Positions 55,125 to 64,000 of a stretch of 64,000 nt of DNA are shown one piece after another. Both the position numbers and the translations under genes were made by a program. Within the stretch, counting starts at the first letter, position 1, and each line of letters opens with the position of its first letter. The notes beneath the pieces were generated by a model. That model did not search any database. It was not told where the DNA came from and saw nothing but the letters and a program-made list of their open reading frames with translations. Source of the DNA: Marinilabilia salmonicolor JCM 21150 (GTDB lineage Bacteria; Bacteroidota; Bacteroidia; Bacteroidales; Marinilabiliaceae); contig NZ_AJKI01000011.1 of assembly GCF_000259075.1 (NCBI RefSeq), positions 124,001 to 188,000 on the forward strand, written 5' to 3'.

Positions 55125-56357
55125 CTATTTCCCTCTAATCAGGTGGACAGCGCCTTCTTTTCTGTGCACTTCATTATCATTATATCCTACGCCCCGTATA
55201 TTATAAAAATAAACTCCCGGAGCGCCCATCGTCCCCCCTATTTTACCATCCCAGCCACGCGCAGGGTCATTCCCCTCATAAACGCGACGTCCCCAGCGGT
55301 TAAAAACAACCATTTCAAACTTCTTAATGGACTTGTAAGCCACTCTGAACTCATCATTTATCCCATCACCATTGGGCGTAAACACATTGGGCACTTCCAG
55401 TTCCGATTCCCATACGCTCACCACAAAGGGGGCACTGAGGCTTTCACACCCTGAGTCGCGGTTCACAACCCGCAGATATACGCTATCGGTTCCCGCTGCA
55501 GAAAACACAAATAACGGGTTTTGTTCAACCGACTGCCCCGAGTCTCCAAAAGACCACTCCCAGGCATTCACTTTCCCCTGAGATTGATTGTTAAATTTGA
55601 TCTCAATGGGGGCAGACCCCTGTGCATCAGAATGACGTTCATTTAGCACAGTATCTTTTTTCACATCGGCTTCAAATTCGGCTGACACAGCAATGGCTGA
55701 ATAATCAAGGGTCGATTCAAGGACATTGCCAAAGCGGCCGGAAACTGTTACCACATAAGCTAAGTCTTCAAAAGGAGCATCAAACTCCACACTCCTTCCT
55801 GATTTCGATTCGTTACCGTCAGGCAGGGTAGTCCACTCAAAAGACAGATTGTAATGAACGCCTCCAAAACTTCCGTCTGCAGGATCATAAAAAATCAACG
55901 GAACGGTATCTGCAGAGGCAGACATTTCAACACCAAAACAATCATCATAAGTTATCTCAGCCTCCAGATTGGTGATTTCCTGGGTATTGTAAACCCAAAA
56001 TCTTTCATCTGCCACAACAGCACCCGTCTCATCCTCCACTACTACGCGATATCCTCCGGGAGATCCGGCAACCAATTGGTTTCCGGTATTGGTCAAAGGA
56101 TTATCCCAACTGTTATTGGTTACATCGTGCTGAAACCATGAGAAAGAAGGACTGCTTCCGGAATAATCAAATCGAACCGACATGGGGCTGGCTACAGGAA
56201 AGCAAAACACTATATCATCCGGGGTCGTGGACGAATACTCAGTTTGAGCAACAAAAGCATTGTCCGCAGAGAGTTGTCCACGAACACTGAATGAAGTCAA
56301 AAGAGAAACAATAAAAAACAACAGTAAAGATCTAATTGAGAACATTCTGAAAATCAT
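55125..56357 (-). CDS. PKD-domain protein with T9SS type B sorting domain
   Basis: 410 residues, exported (SIRSLLLFFIVSLLTSFSVRGQ signal; an internal ATG at 56345 is an equally good start). One PKD domain (AWEWSFGDSGQSVEQNP, about residues 265-310) precedes the type B CTD, which starts VPNVFTPNGDGINDEF near 318 and ends VHLIRGK. The middle part is unrecognised. It lacks a PorP/SprF neighbour, so it may share the one at 51093. Confidence 0.9.
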   Translation of the reverse strand: MIFRMFSIRSLLLFFIVSLLTSFSVRGQLSADNAFVAQTEYSSTTPDDIVFCFPVASPMSVRFDYSGSSPSFSWFQHDVTNNSWDNPLTNTGNQLVAGSPGGYRVVVEDETGAVVADERFWVYNTQEITNLEAEITYDDCFGVEMSASADTVPLIFYDPADGSFGGVHYNLSFEWTTLPDGNESKSGRSVEFDAPFEDLAYVVTVSGRFGNVLESTLDYSAIAVSAEFEADVKKDTVLNERHSDAQGSAPIEIKFNNQSQGKVNAWEWSFGDSGQSVEQNPLFVFSAAGTDSVYLRVVNRDSGCESLSAPFVVSVWESELEVPNVFTPNGDGINDEFRVAYKSIKKFEMVVFNRWGRRVYEGNDPARGWDGKIGGTMGAPGVYFYNIRGVGYNDNEVHRKEGAVHLIRGK

Positions 56358-56488
56358 TAACCGTTAGAATAAGTGACGAAATTACAATAATAAAACGTAC
56401 CATAAAGTAATTTAATTGTGAATCTGATATTAAAACCCCAAAATTCAAAACTATAGAGCAGTTTCATGTCCCATCACTCAGGAATTCT

Positions 56489-56496
56489 TATATTTG
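56489..56496 (+). promoter_or_regulatory. Promoter -7 element of the GH29-like gene
   Basis: TATATTTG, exact TAnnTTTG, 27 bp before the ATG at 56524. It overlaps the TTG of the longer frame (56494), which argues for the ATG. Confidence 0.5.
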
Positions 56497-56523
56497 AAAG
56501 CGAAAAAAACAACCACAACTGTT

Positions 56524-58707
56524 ATGCACAACAAATCCCTGAGATACAAAACATATAGCTTTTTAGTGATACTTTTTGTCATGATTATTGCTGCCTGTAC
56601 TTCCCCGGAAAAGAAAAAAGAAACTGAAAAAGAAACAGGCGGAAAAGAAATTTACACAGAAGCATCCGAAAAGAAACTGGAAGAATGGCATAAAAACAAA
56701 CTATCGCTTTTCGTTTATTTTGGTGTCTATTCGCTCTATCAGGGAAAGTCGGACAACCAACCGGTGGGCAGCGCAGCCGAAAACATCATGGCTACGGCAA
56801 GCATCTCACCCGAAGAGTATGAACGAAAAGCACGGGAATTTGACCCCAAAAAGTGGGATGCCAATGAGATTGTTAATATGGCACGGGACATCGGGATGAA
56901 AAGAATTGTGCTGAACGCAAAACACCATGACGGATTCTGCCTGTTTAAAACCAATACAACAGATTTTAATTCGGTAGATTTCACCCCGGCAAACACAGAT
57001 CTGGTAAAAGAGATGTCGGATGCCTGTAAGTCGGGCAACATAAAGTTCAGTCTGAGTTACTCCCTCACCGACTGGCATCTTCCGGCTGCCGGACCAATGT
57101 CAGCAAATCACAACACCCCTGTAACAGAAGAGCATCATAACACAAACCTGAAACAAATCGAGGAACTGTTGACCAAATACGGTTCTGTTTCCGAAATATA
57201 TTTTTATTCAGGATTAAACACCCCGGAACAAAGCAATGAAATACGCCGGCTGGTCAAAAGGCTTCAACCCGATTGCCTGATCAGCGATGGCATCGGCAAT
57301 GATATGGGAGATTTTATTGCCACAGAATTCAATACATTACCCGGTACGCCCCCCGATATTGCATGGAACATGCTTGCGTCGGCATTCCCGGACACCAGAG
57401 CATTTACCGATGTAAAATCAGGCAAAAATCCGGTAGCTATAGCAAAAGAAAAAGTCAGGGAGATGATACAGGTAATCTCCTCCGGCGGGAATTATTCTTT
57501 AAGTATTGGCCCTAAGGCTGACGGCTCAACGGAGGGAGAGGAAGAAGAGATTCTCAAAAATATTGGACGATGGATAAAAGTAAACAGAAACGCTGTTTAT
57601 GAAACAATTGGATCTCCTTTCAACACCCAATCATCAAACTTTAAAATCACCAGAAAGAAGAATAAGCTATACCTTTTTATGGAATCAGTTCCCGCAACTT
57701 CCACCATCCGGCTGTCGGGGCTGGACAATAAAATTACCGCCGCCAGGTTTCTGGGTAGCGGCATATCCCTCCAGTTTGTCAACAAAGGCAGTGTAAATGA
57801 AATCCTTTGGACATCCCCCGCCATGGCAGACCCCATGGAACTTCCTGTAATTGAGGTAGAATTTGAAAACACCATTCGTCCCTTACCACGCAAAAGCATA
57901 AACGTCACCTCCGCAGACACTCTGATTTTAGGAAGAAAAGAGGCTATTCACCACAACAGTATCACACAACAGGACCGGGTTACAGCCATCCCCTCCACCA
58001 TCGCTCTGACATGGCATATTAACGCATCACACCAGCAAAAAGCAGATTTCAAATATCTGAAAACTCAAAAAGACAGAGAGATTGAGGCCATAACAGCCCA
58101 GGGAAGCCAAAACTTTATTCTAAAAGGCAAACAAGGTCATCTGATTTGTTCTAAATATGACACCATCCAAACAGGAGACATCTACAGATCTGACATCTTT
58201 TACGGAGACTTAAAAGAAGTCCACGTAAACCCCAATGGCAGTAACCGTTTAAGAATTTTGAAAACATCATGGCATAACCTCAGGAACATCAAGGATACAC
58301 ATCTCATTCCTCTCCCCATGTCCACCAGATATTACTATGTGGAAATAGAATCTGAGAACGAACAACAATATTGTTACAGAATAACCGGAAACGATGGTTT
58401 GCAGATTTGGTTCAATCAGGAAGAAATTCTTCTGAACCGTAATCATGCTCCAGGCACACCAATGACAAGAGAGCTGGTGTTCGACCTCAAAAAGGGAAAA
58501 AACATCCTACTGATAAAGAACTATAATCGTGTTGGTAGCAAGGACTATTTTGATCTTCTTTCGCTTCCCGATGCACATTGGTGGCGACAGACCATTTCCA
58601 TCCCCGCAAATCCGAAATACCTGAAAATAAAATCTGCAGGTCAACAAAATCCCTTTCAGGATATAGGGTTAGGACATTTAACCATTACATTAACCCCCGA
58701 AAAGTAA
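56524..58707 (+). CDS. GH29 alpha-L-fucosidase-like lipoprotein with degenerate active site
   Basis: 727 residues from MHNKSLRYKT with a lipobox (IIAAC, Cys25). Residues about 50-370 follow GH29: KHHDGFCLF (133-141), SLSYSLTDWHLP and LQPDCLISDGIGNDMGDF. But two key sites are changed: the HWG of the N-terminal strand is YFG (65-67), and the nucleophile motif WFDG reads YFYSG (226-230), so the catalytic Asp is Tyr. The C-terminal half may carry carbohydrate-binding beta domains. Fucosidase activity is doubtful. Confidence 0.8.
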   Translation: MHNKSLRYKTYSFLVILFVMIIAACTSPEKKKETEKETGGKEIYTEASEKKLEEWHKNKLSLFVYFGVYSLYQGKSDNQPVGSAAENIMATASISPEEYERKAREFDPKKWDANEIVNMARDIGMKRIVLNAKHHDGFCLFKTNTTDFNSVDFTPANTDLVKEMSDACKSGNIKFSLSYSLTDWHLPAAGPMSANHNTPVTEEHHNTNLKQIEELLTKYGSVSEIYFYSGLNTPEQSNEIRRLVKRLQPDCLISDGIGNDMGDFIATEFNTLPGTPPDIAWNMLASAFPDTRAFTDVKSGKNPVAIAKEKVREMIQVISSGGNYSLSIGPKADGSTEGEEEEILKNIGRWIKVNRNAVYETIGSPFNTQSSNFKITRKKNKLYLFMESVPATSTIRLSGLDNKITAARFLGSGISLQFVNKGSVNEILWTSPAMADPMELPVIEVEFENTIRPLPRKSINVTSADTLILGRKEAIHHNSITQQDRVTAIPSTIALTWHINASHQQKADFKYLKTQKDREIEAITAQGSQNFILKGKQGHLICSKYDTIQTGDIYRSDIFYGDLKEVHVNPNGSNRLRILKTSWHNLRNIKDTHLIPLPMSTRYYYVEIESENEQQYCYRITGNDGLQIWFNQEEILLNRNHAPGTPMTRELVFDLKKGKNILLIKNYNRVGSKDYFDLLSLPDAHWWRQTISIPANPKYLKIKSAGQQNPFQDIGLGHLTITLTPEK

Positions 58708-58762
58708 TCGAAGTAACCCACAGACCACCAGAAAATTAAAAACCGAAGAAATCTGTTTTTTC

Positions 58763-61066
58763 GTGGAGAATTATTTACAACAGCTGAACGAAGCACAACA
58801 TAAAGCGGTGATTAACACCGAAGGACCTTCATTGGTCATTGCAGGAGCTGGCTCGGGAAAAACCCGTGTGCTGACATACAGAATTGCATATCTGCTTGAA
58901 AAAGGGGTAGCCCCCTGGTCCGTTTTGGCATTGACCTTCACCAACAAGGCAGCCAGGGAGATGAAGAACCGAATCGGACAGATTGTAGGACAGGAAACGG
59001 CCTCCAAGCTATGGATGGGCACTTTTCACTCGGTTTTTGCCAAAATACTTCGCATAGAGTCAGAAAAACTGGGTTATCCATCCACTTTCTCCATTTATGA
59101 CACTACCGACTCCAAAAGCCTCATCAACAGCATCCTTAAGGAATTGGGGCTCAACAAGGAAAAAGCCTACCGTCCGGGAGCTGTACTGGGAAGAATCTCT
59201 GCAGCAAAAAATGACTTGATTATTCCGGCAGTATATGCCAAAGATCCTCAACGCACCAGCGCTGATGCAGCAGCCCGTATGTTCAGGATGCCGGAGATTT
59301 ACCAGCGTTATATGAGAGAGTGTCGAAAAGCAGGAGCCATGGACTTTGATGATTTGTTGCTCAACACCAATATTCTTTTTCGCGACAATCCAGAGATTCT
59401 GGAAAAATATCAAAACCGCTTTCAGTACATTTTGGTCGATGAGTATCAGGATACCAATTTTTCGCAATACCTTATTACCAGAAAGCTGGCCGAGAAACAC
59501 AAAAACATCTGTGTGGTGGGAGATGACGCACAGAGCATTTACAGCTTCCGCGGGGCCAAAATTGAAAACATCCTAAACTTCCGGAACGATTATCAGGGCT
59601 ATCAGCTTTTCAAACTCGAACAGAACTACAGATCCACTCAAAACATTGTAAACGCAGCCAACAGCATCATTGCACATAACGAGAAACAGATAAAGAAAGA
59701 AGTCTATTCACAGAACGATGAGGGGCAGAAAATTAATATGTTCCAGGCACAGTCAGATGTGGATGAAGGATTTATTGTCATCAACGACATCAATGACAAC
59801 CGCCTGAGACACCAGTCTCAATACGAGGATTTTGCCATACTCTACCGGACCAATGCACAGTCACGGATATTTGAAGAAGCACTCCGTAAGAAAAACATAC
59901 CTTATAAAATATATGGAGGTCTTTCGTTTTATCAGCGAAAAGAAATAAAAGACCTGCTGGCTTATCTGAGAATTACCGTAAATCCACGGGACAGCGAAGC
60001 TCTCAAGCGGGTTATCAACTATCCGGCCCGGGGAATTGGAAAAACGACCATGGAAAAGATTGAAAACCTGGCCAGCCAGAACAATCTCAGTCTTTGGGAA
60101 GTAATAACCAACCCGGCCTTACCCAATACCGGATTCAACAGCGGAACCCTGAAAAAACTGAGCAGTTTTGCACGACTGATATCAGGTTTTATGAGTCAGG
60201 CACCAAATATGTCCGCCTTTGACCTCACCAATGAGATAGCCACTCAAAGTGGTATTATGAAAGAGCTTCATCAGGAAAAATCGCATGAAAACCAAACACG
60301 CATTGAAAACCTGGAAGAACTTTTCAATGCCATTCGTGAATTTTCCGATGAACGGCAGGAAAGTGGAGAAAACAACAGTCTGGTTGATTTCCTGGAAGAA
60401 GTATCTCTGTTAACCGACCAGGACAATGACAAACCCGACGACCTCAATAAAGTCACATTAATGACCATTCACACAGCCAAAGGGCTGGAATTCAAAAATG
60501 TTTATATCGTCGGCGTGGAAGAAGGACTTTTCCCTTCATCGATGGCCTCGGCTACCGAATCAGGCATTGAAGAAGAACGCCGTCTTTTTTATGTAGCACT
60601 TACCCGTGCGGAAGAACGGGTTACATTGACTTTTGCCCGGAATCGTTACAAATACGGAGAATTAACCTTTGCCAGACCCAGCAGGTTTTTAGGAGAAATT
60701 AACCAGGAATACCTGAATATTCCTAGCGAATCCAGAAGTTTTGCACCAACAGGAAAGGATCGCGGCTCAGCCATAAAAAAGAAACGATTCAATCTGAAAG
60801 ATGACACCTCTCAGGAAAAGAAAAAATTTAATTTCAGCGGGAAAACACTGCGGGACAATGAATCATCATCGCGGTTTAATTCTCTTGCTCCCGGTGAGCA
60901 AAATCATATTCAGCCCGGCGTAATTATAGAGCATGAGCGTTTTGGACAGGGAAAGGTTCTGCATCTTGAGGGAGTCACCCCAAATATCAAAGCCACTGTG
61001 TTTTTTAAGAATGCGGGACAAAAACAATTATTACTTAAATTTGCCAAACTTAAAATAATCACTTAG
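58763..61066 (+). CDS. UvrD/PcrA/Rep family DNA helicase
   Basis: 3'-5' SF1A helicase for repair and removal of proteins from DNA. 767 residues, GTG start. Motifs: GAGSGKTRVLTYRIAYLL (I), LVDEYQDTNFSQY (II), GDDAQSIYSFRGA (III), EQNYRSTQNIVNAAN (IV), MTIHTAKGLEFKNVYIVGVEEGLFP (V) and YVALTRAEE (VI). A C-terminal Tudor-like piece as in PcrA follows (VIIEHERFGQGKVLHLEG). The PcrA type is the best fit. Confidence 0.93.
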   Translation: MENYLQQLNEAQHKAVINTEGPSLVIAGAGSGKTRVLTYRIAYLLEKGVAPWSVLALTFTNKAAREMKNRIGQIVGQETASKLWMGTFHSVFAKILRIESEKLGYPSTFSIYDTTDSKSLINSILKELGLNKEKAYRPGAVLGRISAAKNDLIIPAVYAKDPQRTSADAAARMFRMPEIYQRYMRECRKAGAMDFDDLLLNTNILFRDNPEILEKYQNRFQYILVDEYQDTNFSQYLITRKLAEKHKNICVVGDDAQSIYSFRGAKIENILNFRNDYQGYQLFKLEQNYRSTQNIVNAANSIIAHNEKQIKKEVYSQNDEGQKINMFQAQSDVDEGFIVINDINDNRLRHQSQYEDFAILYRTNAQSRIFEEALRKKNIPYKIYGGLSFYQRKEIKDLLAYLRITVNPRDSEALKRVINYPARGIGKTTMEKIENLASQNNLSLWEVITNPALPNTGFNSGTLKKLSSFARLISGFMSQAPNMSAFDLTNEIATQSGIMKELHQEKSHENQTRIENLEELFNAIREFSDERQESGENNSLVDFLEEVSLLTDQDNDKPDDLNKVTLMTIHTAKGLEFKNVYIVGVEEGLFPSSMASATESGIEEERRLFYVALTRAEERVTLTFARNRYKYGELTFARPSRFLGEINQEYLNIPSESRSFAPTGKDRGSAIKKKRFNLKDDTSQEKKKFNFSGKTLRDNESSSRFNSLAPGEQNHIQPGVIIEHERFGQGKVLHLEGVTPNIKATVFFKNAGQKQLLLKFAKLKIIT

Positions 61067-61431
61067 ATTTGCAATACATTTAAGCTTCAAAGGATTACGA
61101 TTAAAAAAAATCGCATCTCTTACCAGAACAATCATTTTTTGAAGATTTTTCCAGGCAAGTTCGTTTTTTTTAACAATGAAATACGATATTTGCAAACCCT
61201 GAAACTTACTTGAGAGGTTACCGTTATAACAAACAATTTTATATTCAAAAACCGAGGTCGGAAATCCGGCTTTCACAGCGTTAACATCAATAACAACCCT
61301 CTTGTGAACCCGGTGTCCGGGTGCTTTTAAGACACTACTCCGGACATCTTACCTTTTTCAAAAGAACCTTGCTGAAGTATAAATTAAAACGCTACGTTAA
61401 TCAGCAAAAAAATAATTTTTTTAAACAACTA
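61067..61431. other. Intergenic space between the helicase gene and DUF4290
   Basis: 365 bp. A GATATTTG motif (about 61188, one mismatch to TAnnTTTG) and a small palindrome ACCCGG-TGT-CCGGGT (about 61308-61322) are seen. No gene or RNA is recognised; the open frame extends from 61321 but has no family support. Confidence 0.35.
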
Positions 61432-62040
61432 ATGGATTATAATTCAAGCCGAAAGAAACTGGTCTTGCCTGAATATGGACGTCATATTCAGAAAATGGTA
61501 GATCATGCACTTACCATTGAGGACCGCGAAGAAAGAACCCGATTTTCGAGAGCCATTATTGGCGTAATGGGAAATTTATTTCCACATCTGCGTGATGTCA
61601 GTGATTTCAAACATAAATTATGGGACCATCTGGCCATTATGGCCGACTTCAAATTGGACATCGATTATCCGTACGACCCTCCTGTTCCCGAAAACTTCCA
61701 GGCAAAACCGGACCCCGTTGCCTACAATCAGGGTAAAATGACTTTCAAACACTACGGGACCATCGTAGAAGAAATGATACAGGAGGCCTCCCAAATGGAA
61801 GAAGGTCCCTTAAAAAGGCATCTCATCATGCTTATCGGAAATCACATGAAAAAATCTTTGTCCAACTGGAACAAAGACAATGCAACCGATGATCGCATTC
61901 TCAGCGATATAGAACGTCTCTCAAATGGCAAAATCAAGATTGAAGGAGAAGCAAGAATCAATGATTTCCGTGAATTTAAAGACACCAACAACAACCACAA
62001 TCGTCAACGGAAAAAATTCATTCGCAAAAACAACAACTAA
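61432..62040 (+). CDS. DUF4290 family protein
   Basis: 202 residues from MDYNSSRKKLVLPEYGRHIQKMV, the family start; the frame is open 37 codons further up. Helical, soluble, with a basic tail (RQRKKFIRKNNN). DUF4290 is largely confined to Bacteroidota and its function is unknown. It precedes murA, with a family A repeat between them. Confidence 0.85.
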   Translation: MDYNSSRKKLVLPEYGRHIQKMVDHALTIEDREERTRFSRAIIGVMGNLFPHLRDVSDFKHKLWDHLAIMADFKLDIDYPYDPPVPENFQAKPDPVAYNQGKMTFKHYGTIVEEMIQEASQMEEGPLKRHLIMLIGNHMKKSLSNWNKDNATDDRILSDIERLSNGKIKIEGEARINDFREFKDTNNNHNRQRKKFIRKNNN

Positions 62041-62047
62041 CTATAAC

Positions 62048-62312
62048 TAGTGTCTGCAAGGAAACTCTGGTATTTAGCGTCTTTATACATTATAGGATGC
62101 GCTTCGGAATAGGAATAGCCCAGGCAAGCCTGGCTCTTCACTCTGCTTTCACTATATTTGATAAGAAGTCGCCAAATACAAGGCTTTCGACCGCGTGCCG
62201 GCCAAAGCTTTAGCGGTGGCGCAAGTTTTTGAATCTAAGGAGTTTATTTTTCATAAATAACTGATTCAAAAACAAGAATAACGCAGTAGTTGGCGTTTTC
62301 TTGCAAAGACTA
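62048..62312. repeat. MITE-like element, family A-related, copy 4
   Basis: 265 bp between DUF4290 and murA. Ends: TAGTGTCTGCAAGGAAACTC on the left against TAGTCTTTGCAAGAAAACGC (complement of the right end at 62312). The inside shares the GCTTTAGCGGTGG...CGCAAG block with copy 1, and has an AGCCCAGGCAAGCCTGGCT palindrome (about 62118-62136). Confidence 0.6.
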
Positions 62313-62352
62313 ACTTCTTACCGGAAATAATTTTACAAAATCACCCAGAACA

Positions 62353-63657
62353 ATGAACAGCTTCGAAGTGCAGGGGGGTCTGCAATTAAAGGGCGAGATC
62401 ACACCCCAGGGTGCGAAAAATGAAGCCCTGCAAGTTATTTGTGCCGTTTTACTATCACCCGAGGAAGTTATTATTGATAATCTTCCGGACATTTTGGATG
62501 TCAACAACCTGATTGACCTTTTAAAAGATCTGGGTGTAACGGTAAAACGTCTCTCTTCCAAAAAGTGCAGCTTCAAAGCTGAAAACATCAACCTTGACTA
62601 TCTGAAGACCAAAGAGTTCCGAAAGCGAGCAGCCTCGCTTAGAGGTTCCATTATGATCATGGGCCCACTGCTGGCACGTTTTGGAAAGGCTTATTTCCCA
62701 AAACCGGGAGGTGACAAAATAGGGAGACGACGCATGGACACTCACTTTTTTGGCTTTGAGAAACTGGGTGCCACATTCAATTTCGACTCCGACGATATAT
62801 TTTATACCGTTCATGCAGAAAAGCTGGAAGGATCATACATGCTTTTGGATGAAGCATCCGTTACCGGCACAGCCAACATAGTGATGGCAGCAGTAATGAC
62901 TCCGGGCAAAACTGTCATTTATAATGCAGCCTGCGAGCCTTACATCCAGCAACTCTGTCGGATGCTCATCTCCATGGGGGCAAAAATTATTGGAGTAGGG
63001 TCCAACCTGTTGACCATTGAAGGGGTTAAAACACTGAAAGGATGCAAACATCGCATTCTGCCCGACATGATTGAAATAGGCAGTTTTATCGGCCTTGCAG
63101 CAATGACCGGAAGCGAAATAACCATCAAGGATGCAGCCACCGACCACCTGGGAATCATCCCACTAGCATTCAAACGGATGGGCATCAATATGCACATAAG
63201 TAAAAACGAAATATACATTCCTCCAAAACAAAAATATACCATCGAGACCTTCATTGATGGTTCTATTATGACCATCTCAGATGCCCCCTGGCCGGGATTA
63301 ACCCCGGATCTTCTAAGTGTATTTCTGGTGGTGGCAACACAGGCCAACGGAAGTGTTCTCATTCATCAGAAGATGTTTGAAAGCCGCTTGTTCTTTGTGG
63401 ATAAACTCATTGATATGGGTGCCCGGATTATATTATGCGATCCCCACCGTGCAACAGTGATTGGTCTGAATCAGGAAGCGCCGCTGCGAGCTAGTGTTAT
63501 GACTTCTCCTGACATTCGGGCCGGTGTAGCTCTACTCATTGCAGCTCTTTCCGCCAAGGGTAAAAGCGTCATTCATAACATCGAGCAAATCGACCGGGGT
63601 TATGAGCAAATCGACCAGCGATTAAACCGGTTGGGAGCTAAAATCAAGCGCATTTGA
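62353..63657 (+). CDS. murA: UDP-N-acetylglucosamine 1-carboxyvinyltransferase with Asp at the fosfomycin site
   Basis: First committed step of peptidoglycan synthesis (PEP plus UDP-GlcNAc). 434 residues with the EPT fold: Lys22-Asn23 in GAKNEAL, RGSIMIMGPLLARFG, and Arg in SPDIRAGVALLIAAL. The active-site loop reads PGGDKIG, with Asp121 where E. coli has Cys115, the residue alkylated by fosfomycin. Such Asp variants are known from other bacteria to resist the drug. Confidence 0.94.
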   Translation: MNSFEVQGGLQLKGEITPQGAKNEALQVICAVLLSPEEVIIDNLPDILDVNNLIDLLKDLGVTVKRLSSKKCSFKAENINLDYLKTKEFRKRAASLRGSIMIMGPLLARFGKAYFPKPGGDKIGRRRMDTHFFGFEKLGATFNFDSDDIFYTVHAEKLEGSYMLLDEASVTGTANIVMAAVMTPGKTVIYNAACEPYIQQLCRMLISMGAKIIGVGSNLLTIEGVKTLKGCKHRILPDMIEIGSFIGLAAMTGSEITIKDAATDHLGIIPLAFKRMGINMHISKNEIYIPPKQKYTIETFIDGSIMTISDAPWPGLTPDLLSVFLVVATQANGSVLIHQKMFESRLFFVDKLIDMGARIILCDPHRATVIGLNQEAPLRASVMTSPDIRAGVALLIAALSAKGKSVIHNIEQIDRGYEQIDQRLNRLGAKIKRI

Positions 63658-63845
63658 AGAAATATTTCTTTAATAGAGGCCTTTATTTTGTCTTTTTTAC
63701 ACCTTTTTAACTCGTCTTTGACTGCCTCATAATCAGCGGCTTAATATATCGACGCATTAAAGATATAATTTATAAGCATTTTTCAAAACAAACAACCCGC
63801 TTTTTTTCATGTTTTACAGCATAGTTTTGTTGCGCAATTAAAACC

Positions 63846-63913
63846 ACTGGTCACTCTTTTGATGGTATTCATCTAAAAACTTTGACCAGTCCGAATAATT
63901 TATTGAAACTTTG
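63846..63913 (+). promoter_or_regulatory. Candidate promoter and inverted repeat before the last gene
   Basis: TTTG (63881-63884), 21 bp, AAACTTTG (63906-63913; one mismatch to TAnnTTTG). An 8-bp inverted repeat ACTGGTCA / TGACCAGT (63846-63890, 29-bp spacer) overlaps the -33 box. Confidence 0.4.
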
Positions 63914-63943
63914 TGCAGTAACATTTCGGGAAAGACTATGCTT

Positions 63944-64000
63944 ATGAAGAACAAGTTACTAATAATCATCACACTAACAGGAATTGTATTTCTGTCTTTC
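63944..64000 (+). CDS. N-terminus of an exported protein, cut by the window edge
   Basis: Nineteen codons, MKNKLLIIITLTGIVFLSF, a hydrophobic signal peptide or membrane anchor. An in-frame ATG at 63938 (MLMKNK) is an alternative start. The rest is outside the window, so no function can be given. Confidence 0.6.
   Translation, partial: MKNKLLIIITLTGIVFLSF

Overview
The window is a chromosomal segment of a Bacteroidota bacterium, probably of the Bacteroidales/Marinilabiliales side (the lower rank is a guess). The evidence is the gene order of the str-S10-spc-alpha ribosomal block, the gliding genes gldE and gldD beside ssb and mutY, a PorP/SprF protein next to large PKD proteins with type IX secretion (T9SS) type B C-terminal domains, a 30-residue bS22/mS38-like protein after HU, DUF4290, and promoters of the TTTG-N19-21-TAnnTTTG kind. 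No rRNA, tRNA, CRISPR array, prophage or transposase gene was seen.

Region 1-17254 is one long minus-strand block: rpsL-rpsG-fusA-rpsJ-rplC-rplD-rplW-rplB-rpsS-rplV-rpsC-rplP-rpmC-rpsQ-rplN-rplX-rplE-rpsN-rpsH-rplF-rplR-rpsE-rpmD-rplO-secY-map-infA-rpmJ-rpsM-rpsK-rpsD-rpoA (rpoA cut by the left edge). It makes ribosomal proteins, EF-G, the SecY channel, methionine aminopeptidase, IF-1 and RNA polymerase alpha. Two short genes (rpmJ, rpmD) were found by reading the sequence directly.

Region 17.3-33.4 kb holds housekeeping and envelope genes: an M28 peptidase, fabD, a receiver/PEP-synthase-like fusion, a Tat-exported aldo/keto reductase-ferredoxin with a DUF6599 partner, RNase G, HU with the 30-residue basic protein, then the plus-strand run mutY, ssb, gldE, gldD, a phosphopantetheinyl transferase and an archaeal-type GGGP synthase. 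Region 33.8-42.5 kb holds a second EF-G paralogue with altered GTPase motifs, D-lactate dehydrogenase, a four-gene Mla/MCE lipid transport operon and a MATE exporter.

Region 42.8-56.4 kb is more accessory in character: a Mn-type and a Fe-type superoxide dismutase, a small heat shock protein, a truncated DUF2975 gene, proline dehydrogenase, a 1303-residue PKD adhesin-like T9SS substrate with its PorP/SprF partner, a nitroreductase, a NYN-cold-shock fusion and a second T9SS type B protein. The intergenic spaces here carry several families of palindromic, MITE-like repeats. Region 56.5-64 kb holds a degenerate GH29 fucosidase-like lipoprotein, a UvrD/PcrA helicase, DUF4290, a MurA with Asp at the fosfomycin-target Cys position, and the first 19 codons of an exported protein.

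No clearly new multi-gene system stands out. The best leads are the EF-G paralogue, the GH29-like protein lacking catalytic residues, the receiver/PPDK_N fusion, the TIR-bounded repeat family, the possible sigma-54 control of hsp20, and the strong Shine-Dalgarno of rplF in a lineage that rarely uses one.
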